Assembly: GCF_020882245.1 (NCBI RefSeq) | Contig: NC_083600.1 | Span: 186,001 to 250,000 of the forward strand | Direction: 5' to 3' | Source: Rhopalosiphum padi | Taxonomy: Eukaryota > Arthropoda > Insecta > Hemiptera > Aphididae | DNA length: 64,000 bases | Part shown: piece after piece, positions 41,070 through 54,100 of the stretch | How the letters are laid out: each line of letters starts with the position of its first letter | Numbering within the stretch: the first letter of the stretch is position 1 | Notes under the pieces: generated by a model | The model's input: the letters and a program-made list of their open reading frames with translations, nothing else | The model's database searches: none | What the model was told of the DNA's origin: nothing | Position numbers and translations under genes: made by a program

Positions 41070-41600
41070 AAGATAATTTATGGACTTTTGGCTAAAAATG
41101 TGTTAGTATAAATCACTTTAATATCAAATAATCTATCTTCACTCAAGGACTTTTCATTCTGTTAAATAAAAAAAAATTAGATTTTTGTGTACAAACATTA
41201 TAGCTTTTTTTTAACAGCAATTCAAGCGGAAGCTCGTTTAATTCCTTATAGTTTAAATAAGTGGATCTTATGAGATTGTTCTTCTTTAAGCATAAACGAA
41301 TTATATTATTTTGCAATACTTTTAAAGGTTTTTAGAAGCACCACCCCAAATTACTATACCACATTGCAGTATATATAAGTATAAAGAAAGAAAACTATTC
41401 TCAAAGTATGATACGAAATTATATGTTTTAAAATATTAAATTAAAATATTATAGAACGTAATTTAACTATCAGATACTTATATAAATATTCCATTTAATA
41501 AGGTTAAAATCAAGTAAAATTCCTAAATATTTAATTCTTTTGACTATATTAATTGTTTAACAGTTACGCAGTTTGATGTGTTTGTTAACGTATATGTAAA
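41070..41600 (-). pseudogene. Degenerate LINE ORF2 fragment in intron 1
   Basis: On the minus strand, pieces read in order VKRIKYLGILLDFNLIKWNI (the KYLGxxLD block that follows the reverse transcriptase palm), then LQCGIVIWGGASKN (the YGxxxWGGA block), then Leu/Lys-rich sequence ending with KELNELPLELLLKK-like text after frame shifts. This order is typical of the C-terminal third of jockey/CR1-like non-LTR elements. Several stops and frame changes make it non-functional. It lies antisense to the host gene. Confidence 0.7.
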
Positions 41601-43299
41601 GTGATTTCATCAAAAGGTGGGACAATGTTATTTATTGGAAAAAAAACTCAAACATGGTTTTGTTAAAGTTTAAAGATAGCTTTTTAATATTTAACCACTT
41701 TATTACTTAATTAAAGTTCAATCCCCCATTAATATATATATAATATATTATTCAATGTAAGTTATATATTTTATTATTTATTGGTCACCGTGCAATATGT
41801 GACTAAAAATATATCAAAACTATAATCCAATAGAGTGAACTGCATTTACTGTATAATAAAAAAAATAGGAAAATAAATCGGTGCAGATGTTATACGTGGT
41901 CGACCGCCGCGTACGATAATAATAGCGATAATAGAACTGCGCGTGTCGATTAATTGAAAAACGATCTAATTTAAGAAAGACAACAGGCGTTGTAAACAGC
42001 AGAACTTACAAATAATAATTATTATAATAATCTGTTTTGCTACAATGGTTCGGTTAAAATAAGCTCGGCGATTTTGTGGATGAGATGATTATGATAAAAC
42101 TGTATACACATATATATAGCTATAATATGTGTTATACATTTTGATAGGTTTACAAATAAAATATAATATAATGCATCATAAAAATGCCTTTAAAATAAAT
42201 AATAATAAACGTACCAAGTACCTTTATATTTTAATCATAAATAATACTTATTATAAATTATATATGCCATATATCATTAGTCATTTTTTATATATATTAT
42301 AAATGTAAAATTAGGTCTATAATATGTAAATTAATTATCATTCATATAGGTACTTTGTATACTTACAAAGATAATATATATATGAATGTTTTATGGGTAT
42401 TTGAAAGTTATAAGTCATATAGTAGTAGATAATATGCATAATAAGCAACGAGAATTATGTCATCATCGGGATCGCGTCTTTGTATAATTAAAATGATACA
42501 AATTATGTTTAATTTAATTAAGTTAATAATTAACTTGTGACTTTCGCGGAACAGTTGTAAAAAAAAATTTAAAAATATAAAGCATATAATGAGGTATAGC
42601 TACACAATTAAGTCTATATCTATGTTAAGTAGGTATATATTAGTATAAGTTACACCAATCATCGATCGACGATCGCATTATCTATAGTATTCTATATAAT
42701 ATATATAACAATTATACAACTTAAGTTATCGTCCGATGTCTTTACACATATTTTGTGGTGTATGATCGCGTTTGCCACTGCAGTGTATAATATCATAATA
42801 TAGTATAATATATTATACTCTGTCATTAAGTTTATTAGATAAGATAAAATATATAATATATATAGAGCTCGTTAATTGAGACGAGACATCAATGCGTGCA
42901 CAGGTATAATATAAATGTATATTCTATAGGTGCACGTAAATATTAAGTCATTTTTATATCTACCATATTATATCATAATATATATATACATAGCTACTTA
43001 AATACCATGTTATATAGTTATATATTAAGTAAGTGGTGTATAAATAATAGCAACTGATGCGACTCCGGGGGTTCTAAAATTCAGGTTATTTCGGTATAGT
43101 GGTGGATCGAATGGAGCACTGAAAGCAGTGAAAGCTTTGGAAATTCCTTTATAATTTCATCTTCATATATTTAATAATATCTATAAAAGATTTATTTCAC
43201 TAACTGCAGCTAAACAAAAAATGTACTTGTATTTTATTTATTAGGTATAGGTATATATATCATTTATATCTATATATTCTATAATGTGCAATAAGCCGC

Positions 43300-43321
43300 A
43301 TATATATATATATATATATAA
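43300..43321. repeat. (TA)n microsatellite
   Basis: Uninterrupted TA run of about 10 units inside intron 1. Confidence 0.85.
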
Positions 43322-44260
43322 TTAGGCATTATTAAATATATATATTTAATAAATTTACACTATTACGCAAGGAATGAGCCACCTTATTATTACCATTTGA
43401 TTTATATTCCAGCATTATAATCGTAATGAAAATCTTTAAAATGTCCCCAAGATTCTTAAAATTAGAATCGTTTTACAGTGTTATTACTTATAATCACATT
43501 TCTTTTTTTAGAATATTGCGAGGCCAATTTACCTATAATCAGTGTTTATTTTAGACTTTCTAATCGTAGGGGATGATTTTAAATTTTCAAGAGATATAAC
43601 TTTCCTATATTATAGGAGTAATTAATAAAAGGAAGTAAAAATCGTATACATTTTTCTCTGTGGGTATTTCTCCTCTCCGGACCCCCTAAAATAAATATTG
43701 CAGCCTATAAGAACAAATTATTGTATCAATTATACAAACATGTATACATAATATACATTTATATGATAAATGGCTATACCTACTATACGTTTATTATTTA
43801 AAATAGTTAGGTACGTTATATACAAATATTTATTATCATTATTATTATGTAATTTCAAAATTTCATTGTTCATTTTCTAAATTAAAAACCACACAATTCA
43901 AATAAAAAATGATCTATTATTTATATTGTTAAACAATTACTAGGTACTAATGGTATGTTACAAATATACACGTTTGCAGTTTTTCTTTAAATTATATTAC
44001 CATATTATAATGTTTATTATTAGTAACTATACAGTTTTAATACAGTATATTATAAAAATCTTTTAAATATATATCAAGTATGTGTGTATATGTGATTTTT
44101 AATAAAAATGACCAAAACATAGGTACCTATACCTTGACACTCACGTGACACGCCTATATCATAATATATGATTTCATTGTTATGGTATGGGGATATGTAT
44201 TTGTGTGTGTGTTTTTATTTATTTATTTTTTTAACTCACCGTTGTCGTTTTTGTACACAG

Positions 44261-44352
44261 GTAATGGCAGAGTGATCGGCGCCCCGCTACGCATGCGCCG
44301 TCCAGAAGACCAATCGCCGAGCGCTGCTAGTGCCGGACTCATGATGGAGGTG
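44261..44352 (+). CDS. Exon 2 of the same unidentified gene
   Basis: The exon is bounded by TTTTTGTACACAG before and GTAAGA after, both good splice signals. The 92 bases complete codon 30 (Gly) and encode residues 31-60, NGRVIGAPLRMRRPEDQSPS, then an Ala/Ser stretch and GLMMEV, ending exactly in phase 0. The one base carried from exon 1 plus 92 gives 31 whole codons, which is independent support for the exon pairing. The exon is sharply GC-richer than the AT-rich introns around it. The content is basic and Ser/Ala-rich with no recognisable fold. The function is unknown. A QSPS motif could be a proline-directed phosphorylation site, but this is only suggestive. Confidence 0.72.
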
Positions 44353-46502
44353 GTAAGACATTCTATATAGATTCGCTTGTAGTACATATATGTGTAATAT
44401 ATATATGTATTTCGGGGACCCCCTCTCACCACCAACATACTCGACCCCATCGTACCGTAAAAAAATATAAACGCGCGAGTACCTTTAATATAAAATACAA
44501 TATAAATATAGATACCACACCGCACACACCATAAGCATTTTAATAGATTAAAAAGTTTGTGATGATTAGACGATAGCTAAGCAAGGATTTTTATCACGGT
44601 TGACATTAACTTATACTTATGTATGATATTTATACTAACGGGAAAGCTCTGATGGTGAGGGGGGTTACTGCACATTATACTCAACAAAGTATCAGAAAAA
44701 ACTGAATAAACCCAACTTTGCCTATCTAAATATAATAACTAAATAACTCATAGAGAAATTAAAGTTTTTTCTAATTTTATATATAAATTTTAAATTTATA
44801 TGCGTCTAAAAAGACCCTTATTTCTTCACGTATTTTTTTTTCCATAACATGTATAGCATGGAAAAATATGTACATAGGTATAATATAAAATATTATTGTA
44901 TAGTGCAGGATGCATATCAAAATTGTACATAACCTATAAGGCAGCATATATATTGCTTTGTATTGCTTTGTATATATATACAAAGTAAAATACATAATTT
45001 TCGGAAAACTTTACTCACTATACGATTATTATATAAGTACCACTATTATATATATTTATATCAAAATAACCTCCACAAAAAAATTTAACGGTTACTCTTC
45101 AACTTGTCTCGTAAACAATAATGTAAAAATTTAGACTATTAATTTCGACTTGAAGTGCAATTTGAGAATCTTGATAAGTACTAAAAAATCATAATCAAAT
45201 ATACTATTGTGGTTTATACAGTAAATGTGCCTAACAAAGTTGTACACATGTGTACACATAGTGCACTTATGCAACAATTCACTAATTACGGTAATAACGC
45301 AAAATCTTTCATATTTTTATACATAAATAGTGTGATCCACTGACCACTAAGCATGCTTACCCCCATTTTTTTAATTTATAAGTATCAAATTATAATAAAA
45401 TTTTGATTTTCGGAATTAAATAGTTTCTTTGTTATCGAAATGTTTATACAAAGAATAATTTTTCCTTAAAAATAGTGTTATAAAAACAAAAAATATAATA
45501 TTTCATATTAGATCTAATATTTATTATAGACCATTTTTATATTAATTATATCTATCAACAAATTAATATAAATAATAAAATATGTTCAAATTATTATAGC
45601 CTCCAGATCCCATGAACAAAAAAGAGTGATTAGTCATTTGGAAAACAAAAGTTTTTTACTTTCATTGGACACAAAGGTATTAAATATAAATACTCTCCTT
45701 AAGTAATAATACAAACAAATCTCGAGAATTGTAAAATATGGTCTTTATAAGTGAGTATAGATATAGGTATAGGTATCTACTCGTATCTATAAATTCCAAA
45801 ATTCAAATTTTGAATAATTGCAATATTGAAGAAGAAAAAAGAGCTATGCATGCTTGATGTATTCCTCATAAAAATATACACATAGATTAGGTTAGGCCAT
45901 ACAATGACCTTATATAATAATATGTATATGAACATATTATATGGTATATACCCGTTAGATTATATAATTATATGCATACCTTTATCGTTTTATCATCTTT
46001 CCCGGTGGAAAATAATATAATAATATAAAATATAAACGTCGTTTTTATAAACCAATGTGTATTTCAGGACCAACACTATATTATGTCTACATATAAGCTC
46101 AGGGGATGAAATTTGTCATGTATTAATGGGCTCTACTCGAAGGGGGATGCAATTCTCCGTATTATATATTAATGGACTCTATATCCGGTGTCATGGGCGT
46201 CGTCTTCGTCACTTTACCAGTACATAATAAATATATATATGCGTAGTCGTATACGTAATACCAATATGTATATAATAATATTATATACCTATTATAGTAG
46301 TTAACCGCCGTGCGACGATCGATGCGCTTCGGTCTGCTATTCAGCGCGGAGCGGCGTCAACGACGATGGTAATGGGCGCCGGTCACGACATCGCATCCGC
46401 ACGACAACCCATCTAAACGCGTGTACTCACCACTACAGCGCTTTGCTGTATATTATATATTTATATGATATATCTAACGTCGTGTTAGAAAAAAACAGTC
46501 TA

Positions 46503-46520
46503 ACACACACACACACACAC
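46503..46520. repeat. (AC)9 microsatellite
   Basis: Uninterrupted AC dinucleotide run within intron 2. Confidence 0.9.
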
Positions 46521-48160
46521 TTCAGCGGTGTCGTCGACGAGTCACGAATACATCCATGTTCCTCTATATGTTTAATACCTATATAGCCGGTAAAAACAAA
46601 TTCCCAAATCCTTTACACGCCGTGCGAGAAGATTACACCGCAGCCGTACGTCGGCTGTTCAACGGGGGAGGCGAATTGTACAGTAGACACGTACATGAAA
46701 AACCGGTCGTCCGTCCTCTGTGTCACGATTTTTTTTGATTTTTTTTTGTACAAATTAAACGTTTCTTCTAGCGACGGTGTAATTACACGTGAGGGAGAAG
46801 GCGGTCTCTCGAGGGGTATGTCCGTAAATGTTTTTTTTTTTATAAACTCCTAAAATTATCTTGGTTTCTATTATTATTATCATTATAATTTTCCAGCCAA
46901 GGTCCCCCAACCGCTTTTGCCGCAATATATACGTAATAATGTAATATAGTGTGTCGTGTTCAAAACGACGACGACGACGCCGCCACCGCCTGACAGTCTA
47001 AAGAATTAGTTTTTATATTGTATAATTATAATATATATAGAGAGAAAGAGACACGCTCACGCACCCAACAACCGTATAATTTCGCCACCTCCCACTAATC
47101 AAATCAATGCAATTTAAATGTATACGATGACGGTCCTTAGGTTATTATTGTACACTTGTAGGTACATAGATATATAATTCACTATACTCATGTATCTATT
47201 TCTCCCGTATAATTCGTTAAACTGCATTTATGGGGTAGTACTTTTATATAAGATTTGTGAGTCCTCTGCGTGTTAAACGGTTTATTTTTATTTTTTGATT
47301 CTCTTAAATTATAGTGCGCGCAAACGACGTTGTCTTTTCATAACCTATGCATTCTATTGCCAGACAGTTTTTGTGTGTATACGCTGCGATATATATGTAG
47401 GACCTGGGTACCTAATAAAATAAATACTAGCTATCTTATGGCATGTAACCATCATAAAGCGACGACTGCATCATCGTCAGTGATGGTGGTGGTGTACATA
47501 ATAGCTATACATATAAACTAATAAATAATAATATAATAACCCTCTTTTTCACGGATCTACACAAAATAATAATAAAAAATAAATCTAAAAAGCCTTTATT
47601 GTCTTTTTATATAAGTATATATTAAAATAATAATAATAATCATACAATGAACGATTTAATTTCGTTTTTTTTTCTTAAATTATAGGCGCGCGTTATATTT
47701 TTTTCTTCTCTTCAAGTGAGTCTACCTACAATTTATTTCGTATTATATATGTACACAATGAGCATATACACTTATACGTAATTTAAAAAAAAAATAATAT
47801 AACATACGAAAACGACCGCTTTCTTTTAAACTGTGAGTTGCGACCCTTTATTATGCTTATGATGACCGTTTAAAACAAAATCGCGGTATACAATAATATA
47901 TCAGCTATACATATAAAGATAGCCACAACCTTACAGTCAACTACTATATTGCTGCCAACGCCGCTGTTATGTATTATATTATTATTAAATAATATATTAT
48001 AACCGCCGCCACCACGTTGTCGTGTTTACACGCGTCCTCGTAGAATACCCGCTGCGTTAACGTGGTGTTATCCTTTCTTTCCGCAGGTATTTTATTTATT
48101 TATTTATTATTTTTTTTCTTCGAACAATAGATATATGATAACGAATTGTCAGTATTACAT

Positions 48161-48176
48161 TGTGTGTGTGTGTGTG
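48161..48176. repeat. (TG)8 microsatellite
   Basis: Uninterrupted TG run within intron 2. Confidence 0.9.
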
Positions 48177-51075
48177 ACAGAATCTTACATGCATGTACAA
48201 TATACATGTACATTGTAATAATATATATAGACATCATCGTCATCGTTATTCCAACGCACATTAACAGTAGTTTTATAGTTGTTGTTTTCACACTTATATT
48301 ATATATAGAAGTACACATTTGACGTGTATATATGATGTAAATTGTAGTATTGTACACATCATCGCACGGAGGCCGAAAAATCGATGCGTATAAAACCGAT
48401 GACAGATTATTTTTTTCTTACCATAGAAATATTATTAATTTGGTCACATGGTTGACCTTGCTATATTTTTATTTTTTCCTTCTTTATGACACTTGTGAGT
48501 CTCGATTATACCTGCAGTAGTAGCATAACTATGTATAAACTTAAAAAAATTTTAATAAAAATATCATGACCAAGGTCTAGTTTTATTTTTTTTATACAAA
48601 ATGCGCTTGCCGGATGTCGAATTTCCCTTTGGACGCATTTTTAAAACACTTATCTAAACATTTATCTAATTATGTATAAATATACATAGATACTACTATA
48701 GTAGATGAGTGCGAATTATCTTCTACCGTAAACAAAAAAAAGCGAAATATACAATATTATAATATTATATTGTTATTATATATTATACTTACCTATACGA
48801 GCAGCGTGCGTTTTCACGGCAATTACACTGTCAAATCGCCGAAATAGTCTGTCAGACATCTCTGTAGAAGAGTGCAAGACGTTATTAGAATGAACTCGCG
48901 TGCTGACATTTATGTAATTAAAAAATTGTTATTCTAATATTCTGTATTACGACCGCTATTTGCCGTTTGTCGTACACTCGTACACGAATAATTATAATAT
49001 ATATAAATATGCATAGTTATAACACTGGTGTATGCGTGTACACTATTAATTCAATGTAACTAGTGAGTTTCGACTACATAATATAACATGTTATATGCTG
49101 TGGATACGAGTAGGTATACTTACACGTTTTTTATGCGTGACGATTGATTATTATACATATATAATATGATATAATAAATATCAATATATAGGTACATCGC
49201 GACAATTATCGTACGCTGCGTCTAAAAAAACTGATTGGTTATTAGTTTTTAATGAGTAACTCAAAGCAAATTCTTAAATTATCACATATATTTTTTTGTA
49301 ATTTATGCAGCTCAGCAGAAAACCATTTAAACGATTTGTGGATTACTAAATTCGTAGATCACATATTTTTATTTTATATATTTATTATAATAATTGAGTA
49401 TTTTTGCGGACAATTTAACTTATTTTTCATATTTTAAAATATTATATTGTATTAATACATTACATATGTATTGTATGTATACAAAATTAATAATGATTAT
49501 TAACTTCCTAAATTTGAATTAATTTTTTTAATATAAAATAAAATCATTATGCATATTAAAATCGTTCAATTACTTGTTTAAAAATTTAAAATATCCATAT
49601 TAATTATTGTTTATATATTTCGATAATTTGTAGTTTTATTAAATTGATAATCTAAACAATCACAATGTGGGTACCAAAATTAAAAAAAAAACTGTATGAA
49701 TTAGGTCCTGGCATAATTATTTACTTTGGGAAAATTCAAGTAGATATAGGTAGTCCATTAGCATTATCTAGGAGATACCACATGGAGGTTGACTAGAAAG
49801 TCCCGAAAACTTGATCTTTACTTTTGTCTGTTAGGTAGTTTCACTCATGTATAAAATTCTTATAAAATAATTTTACTTACAATTATTACATTTTTTTTTT
49901 ATAAAGCTTACATTGGCACTTGTCATAGATTAAATAAAACAAAGTATCGTCTGTCTTAAAAAATATTTCTTTTACGACTGTTCTTATGATAGTCTGTGTT
50001 GACCTCTGAAATGATATGTAAATTTTAATTATGTTTCCGACCGCATACAGCCGTGGTGTCGACAAATGCCCGATATTACGTCATCGTTACTGTTATCGAT
50101 AACATTGTGAGATAAAATCATACATTACTGTGGACCAAATAATTTCAATATTTAATGAAATAGGTAGGTACACCGCGGACCTAATTTATGATTAATTTAA
50201 GTGGAAAAATATCTCGGAACCTAACTACCGATAAACTTTGTCACTCATGACGTTTCGCGGGTGTCTGTGATATTGATATCTGACAATAGGTATGTATAAT
50301 GTACCTGATGACAGCCGTCTTCCTAGTACTTGTTGCGGTGTCAATATAAAATAAAACAGAAGTTTTCAAAATATCATTTTTGGATCATTTTTCTATCCAC
50401 AATCCTTCATATATTGTGGTGACAGCCGTTGTCTAGAAAAACTGTACATGCGTATCATAATATATTATATGTTAATAATTTTTGCATCATCTTAAAATAT
50501 ATTTTTCTTCGCGCGTATAATGGGTATACGTGGTATATATAATGTTTTAATTTTTGTTTGTTTGATTTAGTTTTTTCGTTTTTATGATCAAGATATTTTT
50601 AGCGTGTACAGCAATATACTTTACAAGATCATCCTACACTTTAATTCAATCGTCTTATTAAACAAATATACACGTATATACTTAGAAATACATAACGTCC
50701 ATACGGTAATATCATTATACGCGCGCATAGGTACATGGTGCTGCACGTGCACATAGATCCGTTTTCGCGCATTGTTTGATCGTCAGATTAATTCAACGAC
50801 GCCGCGCTGACATGTATACAATATTATATACATACAGACATACAGTGTGCCTCGGTTTTAATGAAATCACGCGTGCGTTATGTTTTAACAAGTTTAATAA
50901 TAATAATGTAGTCGTCGTCCTACAGCACTGCACACGCGAACGATTTAATTAATAGAGTTCCCCATGTTCAATTTGCAATATCCTTTAATATATACGTATA
51001 TATTCAGTGTTTATGCGTAATCCCAACTTTCGGTCCGTCCCACTTTTTTTTATTATCATTATTATTATTATTTAG

Positions 51076-51195
51076 CGTTTAAATCACCCACTCCCCGCGT
51101 GCTGAACATCGACCTGGATGAGGGAGGGACACACGCTGTTCAAATGTCGTTGTCGGTCGGCCAATTAGAATCGATGATGCTCCGACCCCACTGGG
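51076..51195 (+). other. Exon-like block, possible alternative or poison exon
   Basis: A 25-base T-rich tract ending TTTAG at 51075 precedes a GC-rich block. Its open frame reads FKSPTPRVLNIDLDEGGTHA, then VQMSLSVGQLESMMLRPHWG, with codon use that looks protein-coding. A possible donor GTACAG at 51196 would give a 120-base exon. This frame needs one base from the preceding exon, whereas exon 2 ends in phase 0. Spliced from exon 2 the block would instead read into TGA after nine codons. It could be a nonsense-inducing cassette exon, an exon of an alternative transcript, or chance. The frame stays open to 51314. Confidence 0.28.
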
Positions 51196-54100
51196 GTACA
51201 GCCTCCTTTTGTGTTGATTTTGGAGTGAAAAAAGGGGTTAAAGTACCGCCGTCGGGGCGTTATGATCTTTTTGTTCCCCGGACTCCGGGCTTCCCGTGCA
51301 TTTTCCGATATTAGCATTTTGAAGAATTTTACGCTTGGTTGACGCGTGTACACTGTACACACGAAAAAAATAAATAAAAAACACTCGGAACCGTGCGCAG
51401 CTGCTGCTGGTGGTGGAAAGGGTGCACAATTTTTTATATCAACGAGCAATATAATATACGTCGTCGTGCGTAAATATAAACGACGCCCCCTCTTTTCTCG
51501 ATCATTTATAACGCGTCCCACCTCGGTTCGTTATTTTTTATTTTTCTTCATTTTTAGTTAACACAGTGTGTTTTGTATACCAGTATACATATATATGTAT
51601 TTATATATATATAAGAGATACAGCAGCGCAGAGAGAACTCGCAAAGTATCGATTTCGCGTGCATATAATATTATATTATAATGTTATATATAGTACGAAA
51701 GGTACGATGACGAGACGGCTCTCTTTTGAATAATAATAATAATTGAGACTTCGTCGCCACCGCCGTCGTCACTGTGGTGGAGCTCACCCCATCCGGACAA
51801 GAAGAAAGATACGGAGAAGAAGATGTGGCGGTAGCTCGTTATAATAAATATTCATGAAGAGTGAAGTAAAACGATAGGGTTGAGATCCGCTAATTAGTTT
51901 CCTAGGTAACAGATTGTTCCCCTCCAACAACGTCGGAGGCCGTTTGCCCATCATTTTTCGAATAAATATTCACATATTGTACATGCGCGTGCTTCATTAT
52001 AAATATACGCATATTATAACAACATTTGGAACTGTATAATATAATATCGTAAACATTATAATCGATGTACCTACACATATCATATTGTGTTATTATACGA
52101 ATTATTGGTACATAAAATGTTATTGTAATATCCGTGAAATAATAATTATTATTTTGTATACTATTATAAATTACAAGATATAATAAAAATAAACATATAT
52201 TATTTGTTTATTACCAAGTATTAAAATATATATAGTGATTATTTTAGTGATTGTATATTGAATAGAATAATATATATATATATATACATATATATTATTT
52301 ATCATGTGGCTATTGCGTCTCCTAGGTGAGGTCTCTACGTGTAGGGGGGAACCGGTTGTCACTGATCGACTGCATGCGGACCGAGTAACAAGTATTGAAA
52401 ATAATAATAATAACCACACAAAGCTATGACAAGACGACTTAAGTAGGAGCCTCCTCAGGGTACGGTTGACCTCAAGAGCCTTGCAGAGTGCGCGCGGAGG
52501 TATCACAGGCCATTAGCAGCGTCGGAGGCCCATCGTTATATCTAAACGTGCATATATTAATATTATATCATATTATACATATTATAACGCATAGATACAT
52601 ACTCATATTATTCGGTATATAGTAGTATAGTACTTGCTTCCGAGATTATTATCAGTAAGTTGTATTCCGCTAAAAAAAACTTCAAAAAAGGTCATAGCCT
52701 ATTTCGCCGTCTAATAGTATTTTTTTAGACAACCAAGTAGCGTCCCAAGTTTTTATAACATAAATTATATATTTACAGACTACTGTGACAATACAGATTA
52801 ATTATTTGATTCCATTGCATATGCATGTAATTATATTATATTATATCATCACATTTAAATATTAATACAAATTATTTAGATAAACATATTAAAAAAATTA
52901 TATATAATACGTATTTTTATAATTTTTACGTAATTAATATAATATATCTAATATTACTTTAAAATCGTCAGTTATCAAATATATTACTATGGTGGCAAAC
53001 TATTAAAATAAAAACTTAATGCATTTTTAACTAAACAAAATAAAATGAGTAAACTAAAAAATAATCAAAAATATATTTTATAAGCTTAAAATGTTTAAAA
53101 TAACAATACAGAAAATCATAAATTACTTATTTAAATTGATGTGGACTATTTGAGTGAAATATTTTTTTAAATATGTTAAAGCGGAATTTGTTTTTCTCAA
53201 TTTCTTTATTTAAATTACCAATGTTTTTGTTTTTATTTTTTTTGTTCTATAATTCTATTTTGGGAGTATTTATGCTATTTATTTACATATTATATAAGTA
53301 TTAATTTGAAAAAATTTTAATACGTTTATAAATGTACGTATATATATTTGGGTGATAGACATAACTTACAATTTATAATATAATCAATATTATTGAAACA
53401 TAATTTAATATCTATAACGCAACTCATTTATGACTAGTATAGCAGATAGGAAAAAATATAACATAGTTGAGTTGCGTCTCCAAAATGGGACGTTATATTT
53501 ACCTATTTAATTTATTATTTACAAAATATAACTTATTTTTGGACGCAAGTAGTATATTGTACCATATTATAAAGATCTCATTAACAGATCAACGCGCTCG
53601 CCAAGACAACAAAAAAATATATAATTATAGCGACGATATTTAGCATGATAGACATGTAATATATTATTGTTATACACATAACATAATGTACCAGCACTTT
53701 TGTATTGTGAAGGTGTATTATAAGTATGATTTTATTGTTTTTTTTTTTCGTTGAAAAGTCATTTCAGAAGATTCATTTGTTGCAGGCTCCTAAACAAATA
53801 TAATCGATAATTTCGTATATGGATAATATTATTATTTATTATACATATAGATATCTATTACAGCACCGTATAGCTCATAATTTTTGGCCGCAAGTATATT
53901 ATAAAATATTTGTATTCCTTCATATTAATATAATATACTTATATAGGTACATTACAATACACCTAATTTATATTATGTGTGATTATGTGAACTCATGACA
54001 ACTATATTAAAAGATTGAAATGAGTAATAATAAATGTTTCAAATTTGCATAGGATCTCGTTTATCATATACATTCATTTATTTTATTTCATTAGACATGG

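Larger units (their letters stand above)
38140..44260 (+). other. Intron 1
   Basis: A GT-AG intron of 6.1 kb, donor GTGAGT and acceptor TTTTTGTACACAG after a T-rich tract. It interrupts codon 30 after its first base. It is AT-rich with TA runs, a degenerate minus-strand LINE at 41070-41600 and a TA microsatellite at 43300-43321. No other gene is seen inside. Confidence 0.6.

Noticed and set aside
43068..43690. CTCCGGGGG and GGACCCCCT blocks as possible transposon ends
   Set aside because: They do not form a convincing inverted repeat and no target duplication is visible.
51752..51855. Coding-looking frame (VVELTPSGQEERYGEEDVAV)
   Set aside because: No ATG, no pyrimidine tract or clear acceptor. 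A second frame is equally open.
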